DNA of 5,523 bases from Thermotoga sp. (GCA_003641555.1 QNAT01000099.1:1-5523); one strand, 5' to 3'; shown: positions 1-5,523, counted from the first letter of the stretch. The notes: a model not told the origin generated them from the sequence alone. Made by a program: numbers and translations.

Positions 1-83
1 GTCTGAGCGCAGCGAGTTTATCATTTTTAGTATTTTTACGAAGAATTTTAGCAAATTTCGTACTAGCCTTGATTTTTTCTTTG

Positions 84-119
84 GTTCGTTTCTTTTGTAT
101 CAAGACAAAAGAAATGAAC
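84..119. repeat. Long perfect hairpin (15-bp stem, 6-nt loop)
   Basis: Bases 84-98 pair with 105-119 over 15 consecutive positions, with a single G.U wobble (88/115), around the loop ATCAAG at 99-104. The core arms are TTTCTTTTGT and ACAAAAGAAA. No T-run follows on either strand, so it does not look like an intrinsic terminator. The right arm and loop belong to the 26-bp direct repeat. The structure could be the end of a small interspersed repeat, or an RNA structure in a leader transcript. Confidence 0.7.
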
Positions 120-120
120 A
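95..120 (+). repeat. 26-bp direct repeat, copy 1
   Basis: This 26-bp stretch, starting TTGTATCAAGACAAAAG and ending GAACA, is repeated without mismatch at 244-269, exactly 149 bp downstream. Identity stops abruptly at both ends (T against C before, T against G after). This copy includes the last four bases of the left arm, the whole loop and the right arm of the hairpin at 84-119. Confidence 0.9.
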
Positions 121-243
121 TGATATAGGGGTATTTGAAAACAAAATGTTAAGATACAATCGTTTCAAAAAGTCGTAGGGACTGGTTTTCAGACCGTTTA
201 GAATTGATCCACAAAAGACAGTGTATCCCGTTAAGGTTTTGAC

Positions 244-269
244 TTGTATCAAGACAAAAGAAATGAACA
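244..269 (+). repeat. 26-bp direct repeat, copy 2
   Basis: Exact second copy of the repeat at 95-120. The long left arm that makes the first copy a 15-bp hairpin is missing. The DNA just upstream instead allows a different, shorter hairpin: TTTTGACTTG (237-246) against CAAGACAAAA (250-259), with one mismatch and a 3-nt loop. The copy lies about 120 bp before the fabG start, so a role in the fabG leader is possible but not shown. Confidence 0.9.
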
Positions 270-376
270 GAATGATGGGTATATATGCGATGGAAGGTAT
301 ATTGGTAAACAGGTGGATTTTATAAATAAATATGGCCTTTTTGAATTTTGCAATAAACCAGGAAGAAAAAAACTTT

Positions 377-384
377 GGAGGTGA
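377..384 (+). promoter_or_regulatory. Ribosome binding site that sets the fabG start
   Basis: GGAGGTGA lies 8 nt (counted from GGAGG) before ATG 390. The same frame is open further upstream to a TTG at 375, but that codon overlaps this site and has no ribosome binding site of its own. The ATG at 390 is therefore chosen, giving the usual FabG N-terminus MDLKGKIAVVTGG. Confidence 0.85.
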
Positions 385-389
385 AATGT

Positions 390-1133
390 ATGGATTTGAA
401 AGGTAAAATTGCTGTTGTAACCGGTGGTTCAAGAGGTATAGGGAGAGCTGTTGTTAGAAAATTGAATTGCCTTGGTGCAACGGTAATATTCAATTACTTA
501 TCTAATACCGCTGCGGCAGAAGAGACAGTGAAGAGTTGTTCTAACAACACTGTAAAGGTCATATCGCATAGGTGTGATGTATCTAACGTAGAGGATGTAA
601 GAATATTCTTCAAGTCCATTCTGGATGAATTCGAAAAAGTGGATATCGTGGTAAACAATGCTGGAATAAACAGAGATAACCTCTTGATGAGGATGAAAGA
701 CGAAGAATGGAGAAAGGTTATAGAAGTGAATTTAACTTCTTCATTTTTGGTAACACGAGAGGTGATAAAAACTATGATGCGAAAAAAATTTGGTAGATTG
801 ATATACATATCCTCTGTGGTAGGAATAAGAGGCAATGCAGGACAAGCGAACTATGCAGCTTCCAAAGGAGGTATAATAGCTTTTGCTAAGAGTATAGCAC
901 AGGAATATGCGGGAAGAAATATAACTGCCAATGTTGTGGCTCCTGGCTTCATAGAAACCGAGATGACCAATAAGTTACCAGAAAGCGTGCGTACGAAATA
1001 CCTTGCTTCCATTCCTATGAAGAGATATGGTAAGGGTGAAGATGTTGCGAATCTGGTTGCCTTCCTGGCTTCGGAGGAGGCGGCGTATATAACTGGTCAA
1101 GTAATAAGCGTTGATGGAGGCCTAGCAATGTGA
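390..1133 (+). CDS. fabG: 3-oxoacyl-[acyl-carrier-protein] reductase
   Basis: Cytoplasmic short-chain dehydrogenase/reductase that reduces 3-oxoacyl-ACP to 3-hydroxyacyl-ACP with NADPH, the first reductive step of each fatty acid elongation cycle. The 247-residue product has the usual family length. Visible motifs are the Rossmann glycine motif TGGSRGIG (11-18), NNAG (89-92), and the catalytic set N114, S142, Y155 and K159 (YAASK). APGFIETEM follows near 184, and the protein ends VDGGLAM. FNYLSNT (34-40) after the second strand, with R15, fits NADPH preference. All catalytic residues are present, so it should be active. It is the first gene of a tight group: its TGA overlaps the GTG of the kinase gene by 4 bp. 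Other short-chain dehydrogenases share this fold, but the close FabG-type motifs and fabF nearby make FabG by far the best call. Confidence 0.94.
   Translation: MDLKGKIAVVTGGSRGIGRAVVRKLNCLGATVIFNYLSNTAAAEETVKSCSNNTVKVISHRCDVSNVEDVRIFFKSILDEFEKVDIVVNNAGINRDNLLMRMKDEEWRKVIEVNLTSSFLVTREVIKTMMRKKFGRLIYISSVVGIRGNAGQANYAASKGGIIAFAKSIAQEYAGRNITANVVAPGFIETEMTNKLPESVRTKYLASIPMKRYGKGEDVANLVAFLASEEAAYITGQVISVDGGLAM
1116..1120 (+). promoter_or_regulatory. Ribosome binding site of the histidine kinase gene, inside fabG
   Basis: GGAGG within the last codons of fabG sits 9 nt before the GTG at 1130. It supports a GTG start that overlaps the fabG stop (GTGA) and suggests that translation of the two genes is coupled. 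Confidence 0.75.
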
Positions 1134-2605
1134 ATTTTCCTTTTAAGTCTCTTTTCACTGCAAGGCCTGGATTAACCCTTAAGGCAAAGATCTTCATTTT
1201 AGTGATAGGACTATCGGTATTTACTGTGGTCTTTATAGGTATCGTTTTTTTTGCCATTATTTCAGGGAATTCAGATATCGTGGGGGGAAACCGGGTAATA
1301 AAAGAACTGCTGGGTTGGTTCATAATCGTATCAGGAATAACAATATTCTTGAGTTTTTTGCTTGCGTATTATGTTTCGAATAGTCTCTCGAAACGTATCC
1401 TCGATCTGTTAGAAGGAGTGAGAAAACTATCTCAGGGAATGTACAACTATCGTTTGAATGTCAATACTTATGACGAAATAGGAGAAGTGATGGAAGGTTT
1501 TAACGTTATGGCATTCAACCTGGAGCGTGAGAGAAAAACACTCGTAGAACTCACTTATTACAACCAATACACCCTGGATAGCATGAGTGATGGTGTTATA
1601 GTGGTAGAGAATGATGGTAAGATAGGGTTATTGAATACATTCGTAGAAGATAAACTCGGCTTCAGAAAAAAGGTATGGATTGGAAAGGATTTTTCTCTCT
1701 TAGCTGAAAATCTCTCAATACCATCGAAAATCGTGGAGCGAATTACGAAAATGAGAGAAACAGAAATGGAATGTATATGTAAGACGTATTACGGTAAGAA
1801 TATCTGGCTCAATCTTTCAGTATCTCCTCTGAGGAACAAGGATTATAACAGGATAGGCAGCATATTACTTCTCAAAGATATAGGCAAAATGAAAGAGATG
1901 GAAAGGGCGATGGAACGAAATATGAGGTTGAGCTTATTGGGGGAACTTACTGCCGGTATAGCTCATGAGATAAAAAATCCATTGGCAGATGTTAAACTTT
2001 CAGCAGAGCTGTTAAAGAAAAAAATTAGAAATTCGAGTAATTCTGAGATGATCGATATAATGCTGCATGAGATACGAAGGCTTGAAGAAAAAACTTCTGA
2101 CTTCTTACGCTTTTCCGTGGATAGGTCGATGGAAAAAGAAAGATTCGAACCGTTGAATGTAATATCAGAAGTAAAAGAACTATTAAGAAATAGATTGGAA
2201 AAAGCAGAAATCATGTTCTCTATATCTTATCGTGGAAAGCCCGAAATATATATGAACAGAAATGATTTCAAGGCAATAGTGTTGAATATCTTGTTGAACT
2301 CAATGGATGCGCTCAATGGAAAAAAAGATGGAAAAATAATGGTAAAGATTAGTGAAGGGAAGAAAAATGTATCTGTTTTCTTTTATGATAACGGTGCTGG
2401 TATGTCGGGAGAAGTTCTGCAGCATAGCAGAGAACCATTTTTTACAACGAAAGAAAATGGAACAGGTTTGGGTTTGTCTCTCGTCCAACGTTCACTTATA
2501 GCAGTTTCGGGAAAGATGAAAATAAGGAGTAAAGATGGTAAATATACCCTGATTTTGATAACTATACCTACTGAAGATGGAGGGAAACATGCAGAAAAAG
2601 AGTAA
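1130..2605 (+). CDS. Membrane sensor histidine kinase (2 TM, HAMP, PAS-like, HisKA, HATPase_c)
   Basis: Sensor kinase of a two-component system, 491 residues from a GTG start. Two hydrophobic helices (about 20-45 and 61-83) are separated by only some 15 residues, so there is no real extracytoplasmic sensor domain. A HAMP-like linker follows (about 80-134), then a PAS-like region (about 145-250, with DSMSDGVIVVENDGKI and a C-terminal SILLLKDI). The dimerisation/phosphorylation helix has H279 in AHEIKNP. The ATPase domain shows the N box NILLNSMDAL (386-395), G1 DNGAGM (420-425), the F box EPFFTTK (435-441) and G2 GTGLGLS (444-450). All catalytic boxes are intact. The H-box and layout resemble NtrB-type kinases that partner sigma-54 activators. 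It overlaps fabG by 4 bp and the regulator gene by 17 bp, so its partner is almost certainly the next gene product. The signal is unknown; membrane state or a cytoplasmic ligand of the PAS-like region are the likeliest options. Confidence 0.93.
   Translation: MNFPFKSLFTARPGLTLKAKIFILVIGLSVFTVVFIGIVFFAIISGNSDIVGGNRVIKELLGWFIIVSGITIFLSFLLAYYVSNSLSKRILDLLEGVRKLSQGMYNYRLNVNTYDEIGEVMEGFNVMAFNLERERKTLVELTYYNQYTLDSMSDGVIVVENDGKIGLLNTFVEDKLGFRKKVWIGKDFSLLAENLSIPSKIVERITKMRETEMECICKTYYGKNIWLNLSVSPLRNKDYNRIGSILLLKDIGKMKEMERAMERNMRLSLLGELTAGIAHEIKNPLADVKLSAELLKKKIRNSSNSEMIDIMLHEIRRLEEKTSDFLRFSVDRSMEKERFEPLNVISEVKELLRNRLEKAEIMFSISYRGKPEIYMNRNDFKAIVLNILLNSMDALNGKKDGKIMVKISEGKKNVSVFFYDNGAGMSGEVLQHSREPFFTTKENGTGLGLSLVQRSLIAVSGKMKIRSKDGKYTLILITIPTEDGGKHAEKE
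2579..2584 (+). promoter_or_regulatory. Ribosome binding site that sets the response regulator start
   Basis: GGAGGG lies 4 nt before ATG 2589. An in-frame ATG at 2577 overlaps this site and would add only MEGN, so 2589 is the better start. The site lies inside the kinase gene, which points to coupled translation. Confidence 0.75.
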
Positions 2606-3935
2606 AATTCTGGTAGTTGAAGACGATCAAAGCATGAATTATCTCTTGCGAATGGCACTTAAAGAAGAAGGTTATGAAGTGAATGGTGCCTTTTCCCTGC
2701 GTGAATCTTACGAGGAGATCTCCTCTGAAGTTTATGATGTAATCTTATTGGACCTGAAATTACCCGATGGGAACGGCATGGAGTTGATAGATGAAATGAG
2801 TAAATCCGTTGTGGATACACGAATAATCGTGTTAACTGCTCATGGAACGATAAACACCGCAGTAGAAGCAGTGAAGAAAGGTGCATACAATTTCATAACG
2901 AAGCCATTCGAGATGGAAAAATTATTGATAGAGATAAAACGTGCAATAGAAACCATAAACCTGTTGAGAGAAAACGCCGATCTGAAAAGTCTTACCTCAG
3001 AATCACTCGATTGGATCGTTGGAGAATCTGATACGATAAAAGAAGTGAAAGAGAAGATAAGAACAGTCTCTTCTTTAGATATTGAGGTACTGATAACAGG
3101 TGAAAGTGGTACAGGAAAGGAATTGGTGGCTCATGCGATTCACTATCTGAGTCCAAGAAAGAAAAAGCCTTTCATTGCCATAAATTGTGGAGCTATACCG
3201 GAGGACCTGATGGAAAGTGAATTGTTTGGATACGAAAAAGGTGCTTTTACCGGTGCGATTTCCTCTAAACCTGGAAAATTTGAACTCGCAAACGATGGAA
3301 CATTATTCTTAGATGAAATAGGTGAATTGCCAAAAAACGCCCAGGTTAAACTTTTACGCGTTTTAGAAGATCATAAAGTAGAGAGGGTAGGTAGTACCAG
3401 ATCGAGAGATGTAGATGTAAGAATAATATCAGCTACCAACAGAAATTTAGAGGAAGAGATGAAAAAAGGAACATTTCGTGATGATCTGTATTACAGAATC
3501 AAAGTGTTTACCATAGAAATGCCACCTTTGCGAGAACGCAAGGAAGATATCCCTCTCTTGCTCAATTATTTTTTAAATCGATATTCTGCTGAATTGGGAA
3601 AAGATGTAAGAAAAGTATCTCCCGAAGTAGCAAGAGTGTTCCAAACCTATGATTTTCCCGGGAACATCAGAGAACTCCAGAACATCTTGAAATCTGCCAT
3701 CGTGAGCTGTCAAACGGACACAATATCCCCGGGAGATCTGCCCAGAGGGTTGGATAAGGGAAAGACTATGGACATAGATGTACCTGTGGGATTACCGTTA
3801 AGAGAAATTGAAAAAGCGGTTATAATAAAGACATTGAAACATTTCAAGGGAGATAAAGCAAAGACTGCCAGGGCACTGAACATGAGTCTGAGTTCCTTGT
3901 ACAACAAGATCAATCAGTGGAAAATACCTGTTTGA
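2589..3935 (+). CDS. Sigma-54-dependent response regulator, NtrC family (REC, AAA+, Fis-type HTH)
   Basis: Transcriptional activator of 448 residues that should be phosphorylated by the adjacent kinase and use ATP hydrolysis to open promoters bound by sigma-54 RNA polymerase. The receiver domain (about 5-120) has acidic residues E11, D12 and D13, phospho-acceptor D55 (LLDLKLPDG), T83 and K105 (TKPF). The AAA+ domain (about 142-370) has Walker A GESGTGKE (171-178), an intact GAFTGA sigma-54 contact loop (218-223), Walker B GTLFLDEI (237-244), arginine-finger candidates R297 and R303 (FRDDLYYRI), and a sensor II motif PGNIREL (357-363). The C-terminus is a Fis-type helix-turn-helix (about 405-445, KAKTARALNMSLSSLYNKI). 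No domain is missing or damaged. No terminator follows; 98 bp after the stop comes a consensus-like sigma-54 promoter before fabF, the most obvious target. The exact regulon and any regulator name cannot be read from sequence. Confidence 0.95.
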   Translation: MQKKSKILVVEDDQSMNYLLRMALKEEGYEVNGAFSLRESYEEISSEVYDVILLDLKLPDGNGMELIDEMSKSVVDTRIIVLTAHGTINTAVEAVKKGAYNFITKPFEMEKLLIEIKRAIETINLLRENADLKSLTSESLDWIVGESDTIKEVKEKIRTVSSLDIEVLITGESGTGKELVAHAIHYLSPRKKKPFIAINCGAIPEDLMESELFGYEKGAFTGAISSKPGKFELANDGTLFLDEIGELPKNAQVKLLRVLEDHKVERVGSTRSRDVDVRIISATNRNLEEEMKKGTFRDDLYYRIKVFTIEMPPLRERKEDIPLLLNYFLNRYSAELGKDVRKVSPEVARVFQTYDFPGNIRELQNILKSAIVSCQTDTISPGDLPRGLDKGKTMDIDVPVGLPLREIEKAVIIKTLKHFKGDKAKTARALNMSLSSLYNKINQWKIPV

Positions 3936-3965
3936 TCGATATTTTCGACCTGCCTTTACAAAAAA

Positions 3966-3980
3966 TGGAATGATATTCCA
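3966..3980. promoter_or_regulatory. Perfect dyad, candidate activator binding site upstream of fabF
   Basis: TGGAATGATATTCCA is a perfect inverted repeat with 6-bp arms and a 3-bp centre. Its centre (3973) lies about 87 bp upstream of the start point predicted from the sigma-54 promoter. That is within the usual range for upstream activator sites of NtrC-family proteins, which bind dyads as dimers. Binding by the neighbouring regulator is an inference. The stem is short and has no T-run after it, so it is not a terminator. Confidence 0.5.
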
Positions 3981-4032
3981 AACTCTGTATACATTGATTT
4001 CACAGAACTGCTAATAAATGGTAGTCCTTATT

Positions 4033-4049
4033 TTGGCACAAATTTTGCT
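4033..4049 (+). promoter_or_regulatory. Sigma-54 (-24/-12) promoter of fabF-degV
   Basis: TTGGCACAAATTTTGCT matches the sigma-54 consensus (TTGGCAC, five bases, TTGCW). The key GG (4035-4036) and GC (4047-4048) are exactly 12 bp apart, as the family requires. The predicted start point is about 4060, only 13 nt before the fabF GTG. The site sits in a non-coding gap directly after the gene of a sigma-54 activator with an intact GAFTGA loop, which makes a chance match unlikely. Confidence 0.85.
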
Positions 4050-4058
4050 GAATATATG

Positions 4059-4067
4059 AAGGAGGTG
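4059..4067 (+). promoter_or_regulatory. Strong ribosome binding site of fabF
   Basis: AAGGAGGTG is fully complementary to the usual 16S rRNA 3' end and lies 7 nt (counted from GGAGG) before GTG 4073, which fixes that start. It begins almost at the transcription start predicted from the sigma-54 promoter, so the leader would be little more than this site. Confidence 0.85.
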
Positions 4068-4072
4068 TTTTT

Positions 4073-5302
4073 GTGAGAAGAGTTTGTGTAACTGGTATAG
4101 GAGTAGTATCTCCGATAGGTATAGGTAAGGAAAGATTTTGGAAGGCTTTGAAAGAAGGAAAAAGTGGAGTAAAGCTCATTGACAAATTCGATACATCCGA
4201 AATGAAGTCGAAGATCGCTGCAGAGGTTCGTGATTTTAAACCTATGAGCTATTTTAACCGTAAAGAGGTCAGGATGTACGACAGATTCACTCAATTCGCT
4301 GTGGTAGCTGCCAATGAGGCTATAAAAGATTCCAAAGTTGATTTCAAAGATTCAAAGGCAGGTGTCATTGTAGGAAGTGGGATAGGAGGGGTTGAAACAC
4401 TCGAAAATGAATTGGAGAAGGCATTCAAGAATGGTTGGAGGCATGTCAGCCCATACATGATACCCAGGATGATCCCCAATATGTCATCTGCGGTTATTTC
4501 TGAAAGATACCATATTCATGGTCCGAGTTTTTGTGTGACATCTGCCTGTGCTACAAGCCTTAACGCCATAGCAAGTGGTTATGACTTTATTCGGAATGGT
4601 ATGCTGGATTTTGCTGTAGTAGGTGGAGCAGAGGCTTCCATTGTTCCTTTAGCAATTGCCGCATTTGGAAATATGAAGGCACTCTCAACCAGAAATGACG
4701 AACCAGAAAGGGCCAGTAGGCCGTTTGACAAAAATAGAGATGGTTTCGTTATGGGTGAAGGGAGTGGAATCTTGATCCTCGAGGAATTGGAACACGCCAT
4801 AAGAAGGGGGGCTAAATGCTACTGCGAGATAAAAGGGTATGGTGATACCACCGATGCATACCATCTTGTAGCCCCTGAACCCGATGGTACATATGCTGCT
4901 CTGGCAATGAAGATATCTATGGAAAGAGCTAATATAATTCCAAAGGATGTAGATTACATCAACGCACATGCCACTGGGACGCCCGTGGGTGATATAGCGG
5001 AGACCAGGGCTATTAAATCTGCATTGGGAAAGAGGGCATATGAGATACCAATAAATTCCACTAAATCTATGATAGGGCATCTCTTAGGTGCTGCAGGTGC
5101 TGTGGAAATGATTGCTTCTATTATGGCTCTTGAGGAGGGGATAGTTCATCCAACCATAAATCTGGAGAATTCAGATAGTGAATGTGATTTAGATTACGTG
5201 CCGGGGAAAGCAAAGAAGGTTGAAGTAAGGAATTTCTTGTGTAATTCTTTCGGCTTTGGAGGGCATAACGTATCTGTGCTCGCAGGTAAAGTGGAGACGT
5301 AA
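4073..5302 (+). CDS. fabF: 3-oxoacyl-[acyl-carrier-protein] synthase II
   Basis: Condensing enzyme of type II fatty acid synthesis: it joins malonyl-ACP to a growing acyl-ACP with loss of CO2. The 409-residue product has the normal KAS II length. The N-terminus is typical (RRVCVTGIGVVSPIG). The Cys-His-His catalytic set is complete: C159 in TSACATS, H299 in NAHATGTP and H336 in KSMIGHLLGAAG, with K331 in the same motif. The C-terminal glycine-rich loop NSFGFGGHN (391-399) is also present. The motifs and length favour FabF over FabB, and the Cys-His-His set excludes FabH. The GTG start is fixed by a strong ribosome binding site. It appears to be driven by the sigma-54 promoter just upstream, though read-through from the regulator gene is possible because no terminator separates them. 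Its TAA shares a base with the next ATG (TAATG), so degV is probably co-translated. No acpP lies next to it. Confidence 0.95.
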   Translation: MRRVCVTGIGVVSPIGIGKERFWKALKEGKSGVKLIDKFDTSEMKSKIAAEVRDFKPMSYFNRKEVRMYDRFTQFAVVAANEAIKDSKVDFKDSKAGVIVGSGIGGVETLENELEKAFKNGWRHVSPYMIPRMIPNMSSAVISERYHIHGPSFCVTSACATSLNAIASGYDFIRNGMLDFAVVGGAEASIVPLAIAAFGNMKALSTRNDEPERASRPFDKNRDGFVMGEGSGILILEELEHAIRRGAKCYCEIKGYGDTTDAYHLVAPEPDGTYAALAMKISMERANIIPKDVDYINAHATGTPVGDIAETRAIKSALGKRAYEIPINSTKSMIGHLLGAAGAVEMIASIMALEEGIVHPTINLENSDSECDLDYVPGKAKKVEVRNFLCNSFGFGGHNVSVLAGKVET

Positions 5303-5523
5303 TGGAAAAGATAGGTATAGTTACCGATAGTACGTGTAATCTCTCGGAAAAAATATTAAAGGAAAACAGAATTGAATCTGTTTCCCTTTATATCCATTCG
5401 CAAGAAGAGTATAAAAAGGATGTTGATATTCTGCCTTCAGAATTTTATCAACAGCTAAAAAAGGCAGTGATCCTGCCAACAACATCGCAACCTTCATCTA
5501 TGGATTTCGAAAAGGTATACAGA
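5302..5523 (+). CDS. DegV family (FakB-like) fatty-acid-binding protein, 5' part only
   Basis: The first 74 codons of a gene that runs off the window; DegV proteins are usually about 280 residues. The start is the ATG in TAATG, with GGAG at 5292-5295 six bases before it. The fragment begins MEKIGIVTDSTCNLSE, the family N-terminus with the conserved TDST. It continues with a KDVDILPSEFYQQL segment and has PTTSQPS at 59-65, the family signature. In characterised FakB proteins of Firmicutes this signature region contributes to the fatty acid carboxylate pocket, and the protein presents the fatty acid to the kinase FakA. Whether this one has a FakA partner cannot be seen here. Coupling to fabF supports a role in binding or trafficking fatty acids. 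The rest of the protein is outside the window. Confidence 0.9.
   Translation, partial: MEKIGIVTDSTCNLSEKILKENRIESVSLYIHSQEEYKKDVDILPSEFYQQLKKAVILPTTSQPSSMDFEKVYR

Larger units (their letters stand above)
2..178 (+). other. Open frame entering from the left edge, possible interspersed-repeat reading frame
   Basis: One + strand frame is open from base 2 to a TAG at 176-178, about 58 codons, with no start needed inside the window. It begins SERSEFIIFSIF and continues through a Phe-rich stretch (TSLDFFFGSFLLYQDKRNEH) that is encoded by the hairpin and the first copy of the 26-bp repeat. It may be the 3' end of an upstream gene, or a chance frame through a repetitive element. The low-complexity composition and the repeated DNA inside it favour the second reading. 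I recognise no protein domain. Confidence 0.25.
1..389. other. Gene-poor leader region upstream of fabG
   Basis: This AT-rich stretch before fabG has no gene I can support on either strand. It contains an exact 26-bp direct repeat, a hairpin around the first copy and an open frame entering from the left edge, each listed separately. I looked for a housekeeping promoter for the fabG operon and found only weak candidates. TACAAT at 155-160 is a fair -10 box, but the nearest TTGAAA (135-140) is only 14 bp away. TATAAA at 321-326 has no good -35 box. The real promoter is probably here, because fabG is the first gene after the gap, but I cannot place it. Confidence 0.6.

Noticed and set aside
84..119. 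Hairpin as an intrinsic terminator of an upstream gene
   Set aside because: No T-run follows the stem on either strand and the stem is AT-rich, so the usual terminator form is absent.
135..160. Housekeeping promoter TTGAAA / TACAAT for the fabG operon
   Set aside because: Both boxes are reasonable but only 14 bp apart, too short for a normal -35/-10 promoter; not strong enough to annotate.
95..269. CRISPR array
   Set aside because: Only two copies of the repeat exist, with a 123-bp interval between them, far longer than a CRISPR spacer, and no cas genes are present.
263..325. 20-codon leader peptide starting at the end of repeat copy 2
   Set aside because: There is no clear ribosome binding site, no codon pattern suggesting attenuation, and short frames like this are common by chance.
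333..352. Second sigma-54 promoter just before fabG (TGGCC then TTTTGCA)
   Set aside because: The GG (334-335) and GC (350-351) are 16 bp apart, not the required 12, so it cannot act as a -24/-12 element.
100..432. Minus-strand frame of 110 codons across the fabG leader and start
   Set aside because: It overlaps the fabG start and ribosome binding site, runs through the repeats, has low-complexity Phe/Ile/Ser-rich composition, and shows no recognisable domain.
3966..3980. Dyad after the regulator gene as its terminator
   Set aside because: The stem is only 6 bp with 3-nt loop and is followed by AACTCTG, not a T-run. A binding site is the better reading.
4685..5080. Minus-strand frame of 131 codons opposite fabF
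   Set aside because: It lies wholly inside fabF, which has complete catalytic motifs; it looks like a shadow frame, as do the shorter antisense frames in the other genes.

Overview
The window is AT-rich and looks bacterial. Every gene has a strong GGAGG-type ribosome binding site. Isoleucine is often ATA and arginine mostly AGA/AGG, and genes are tightly packed with overlapping starts and stops. A DegV-family gene beside fatty acid synthesis genes, with this codon use, would suit a thermophilic or Thermotogota-like lineage. That is an inference of low to moderate confidence; no rRNA or other taxonomic marker is present.

Layout, all genes on the + strand. Bases 1-389 hold no convincing gene. 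They carry an exact 26-bp direct repeat (95-120 and 244-269), a long hairpin around the first copy (84-119), and an open frame (2-178) running in from the left edge. Next come fabG (390-1133, 3-oxoacyl-ACP reductase), a membrane histidine kinase with HAMP and PAS-like regions (1130-2605), and an NtrC-type sigma-54 activator (2589-3935). Consecutive genes in this trio overlap by 4 and 17 bp. A 137-bp gap (3936-4072) follows. It holds a sigma-54 promoter matching the -24/-12 consensus (4033-4049), a perfect dyad about 87 bp upstream of the predicted start point, and the fabF ribosome binding site. Then fabF (4073-5302, 3-oxoacyl-ACP synthase II) and the first 74 codons of a degV/fakB-like fatty-acid-binding gene (5302 to the window end), joined by a TAATG junction.

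How the genes may work together: fabG and fabF carry out reduction and condensation in type II fatty acid elongation, and the DegV-family protein probably binds fatty acids. In the well-known fab clusters acpP lies between fabG and fabF; here a complete two-component system takes that place. The sequence suggests a circuit in which the kinase phosphorylates the NtrC-type regulator, the regulator binds the dyad, and sigma-54 RNA polymerase then transcribes fabF-degV. The kinase has almost no extracytoplasmic domain, so its signal is probably in the membrane or cytoplasm. Each part is visible in the sequence; the wiring and the signal are inferred. Sigma-54 control of fatty acid elongation by a linked two-component system is unusual and is the main point of interest.
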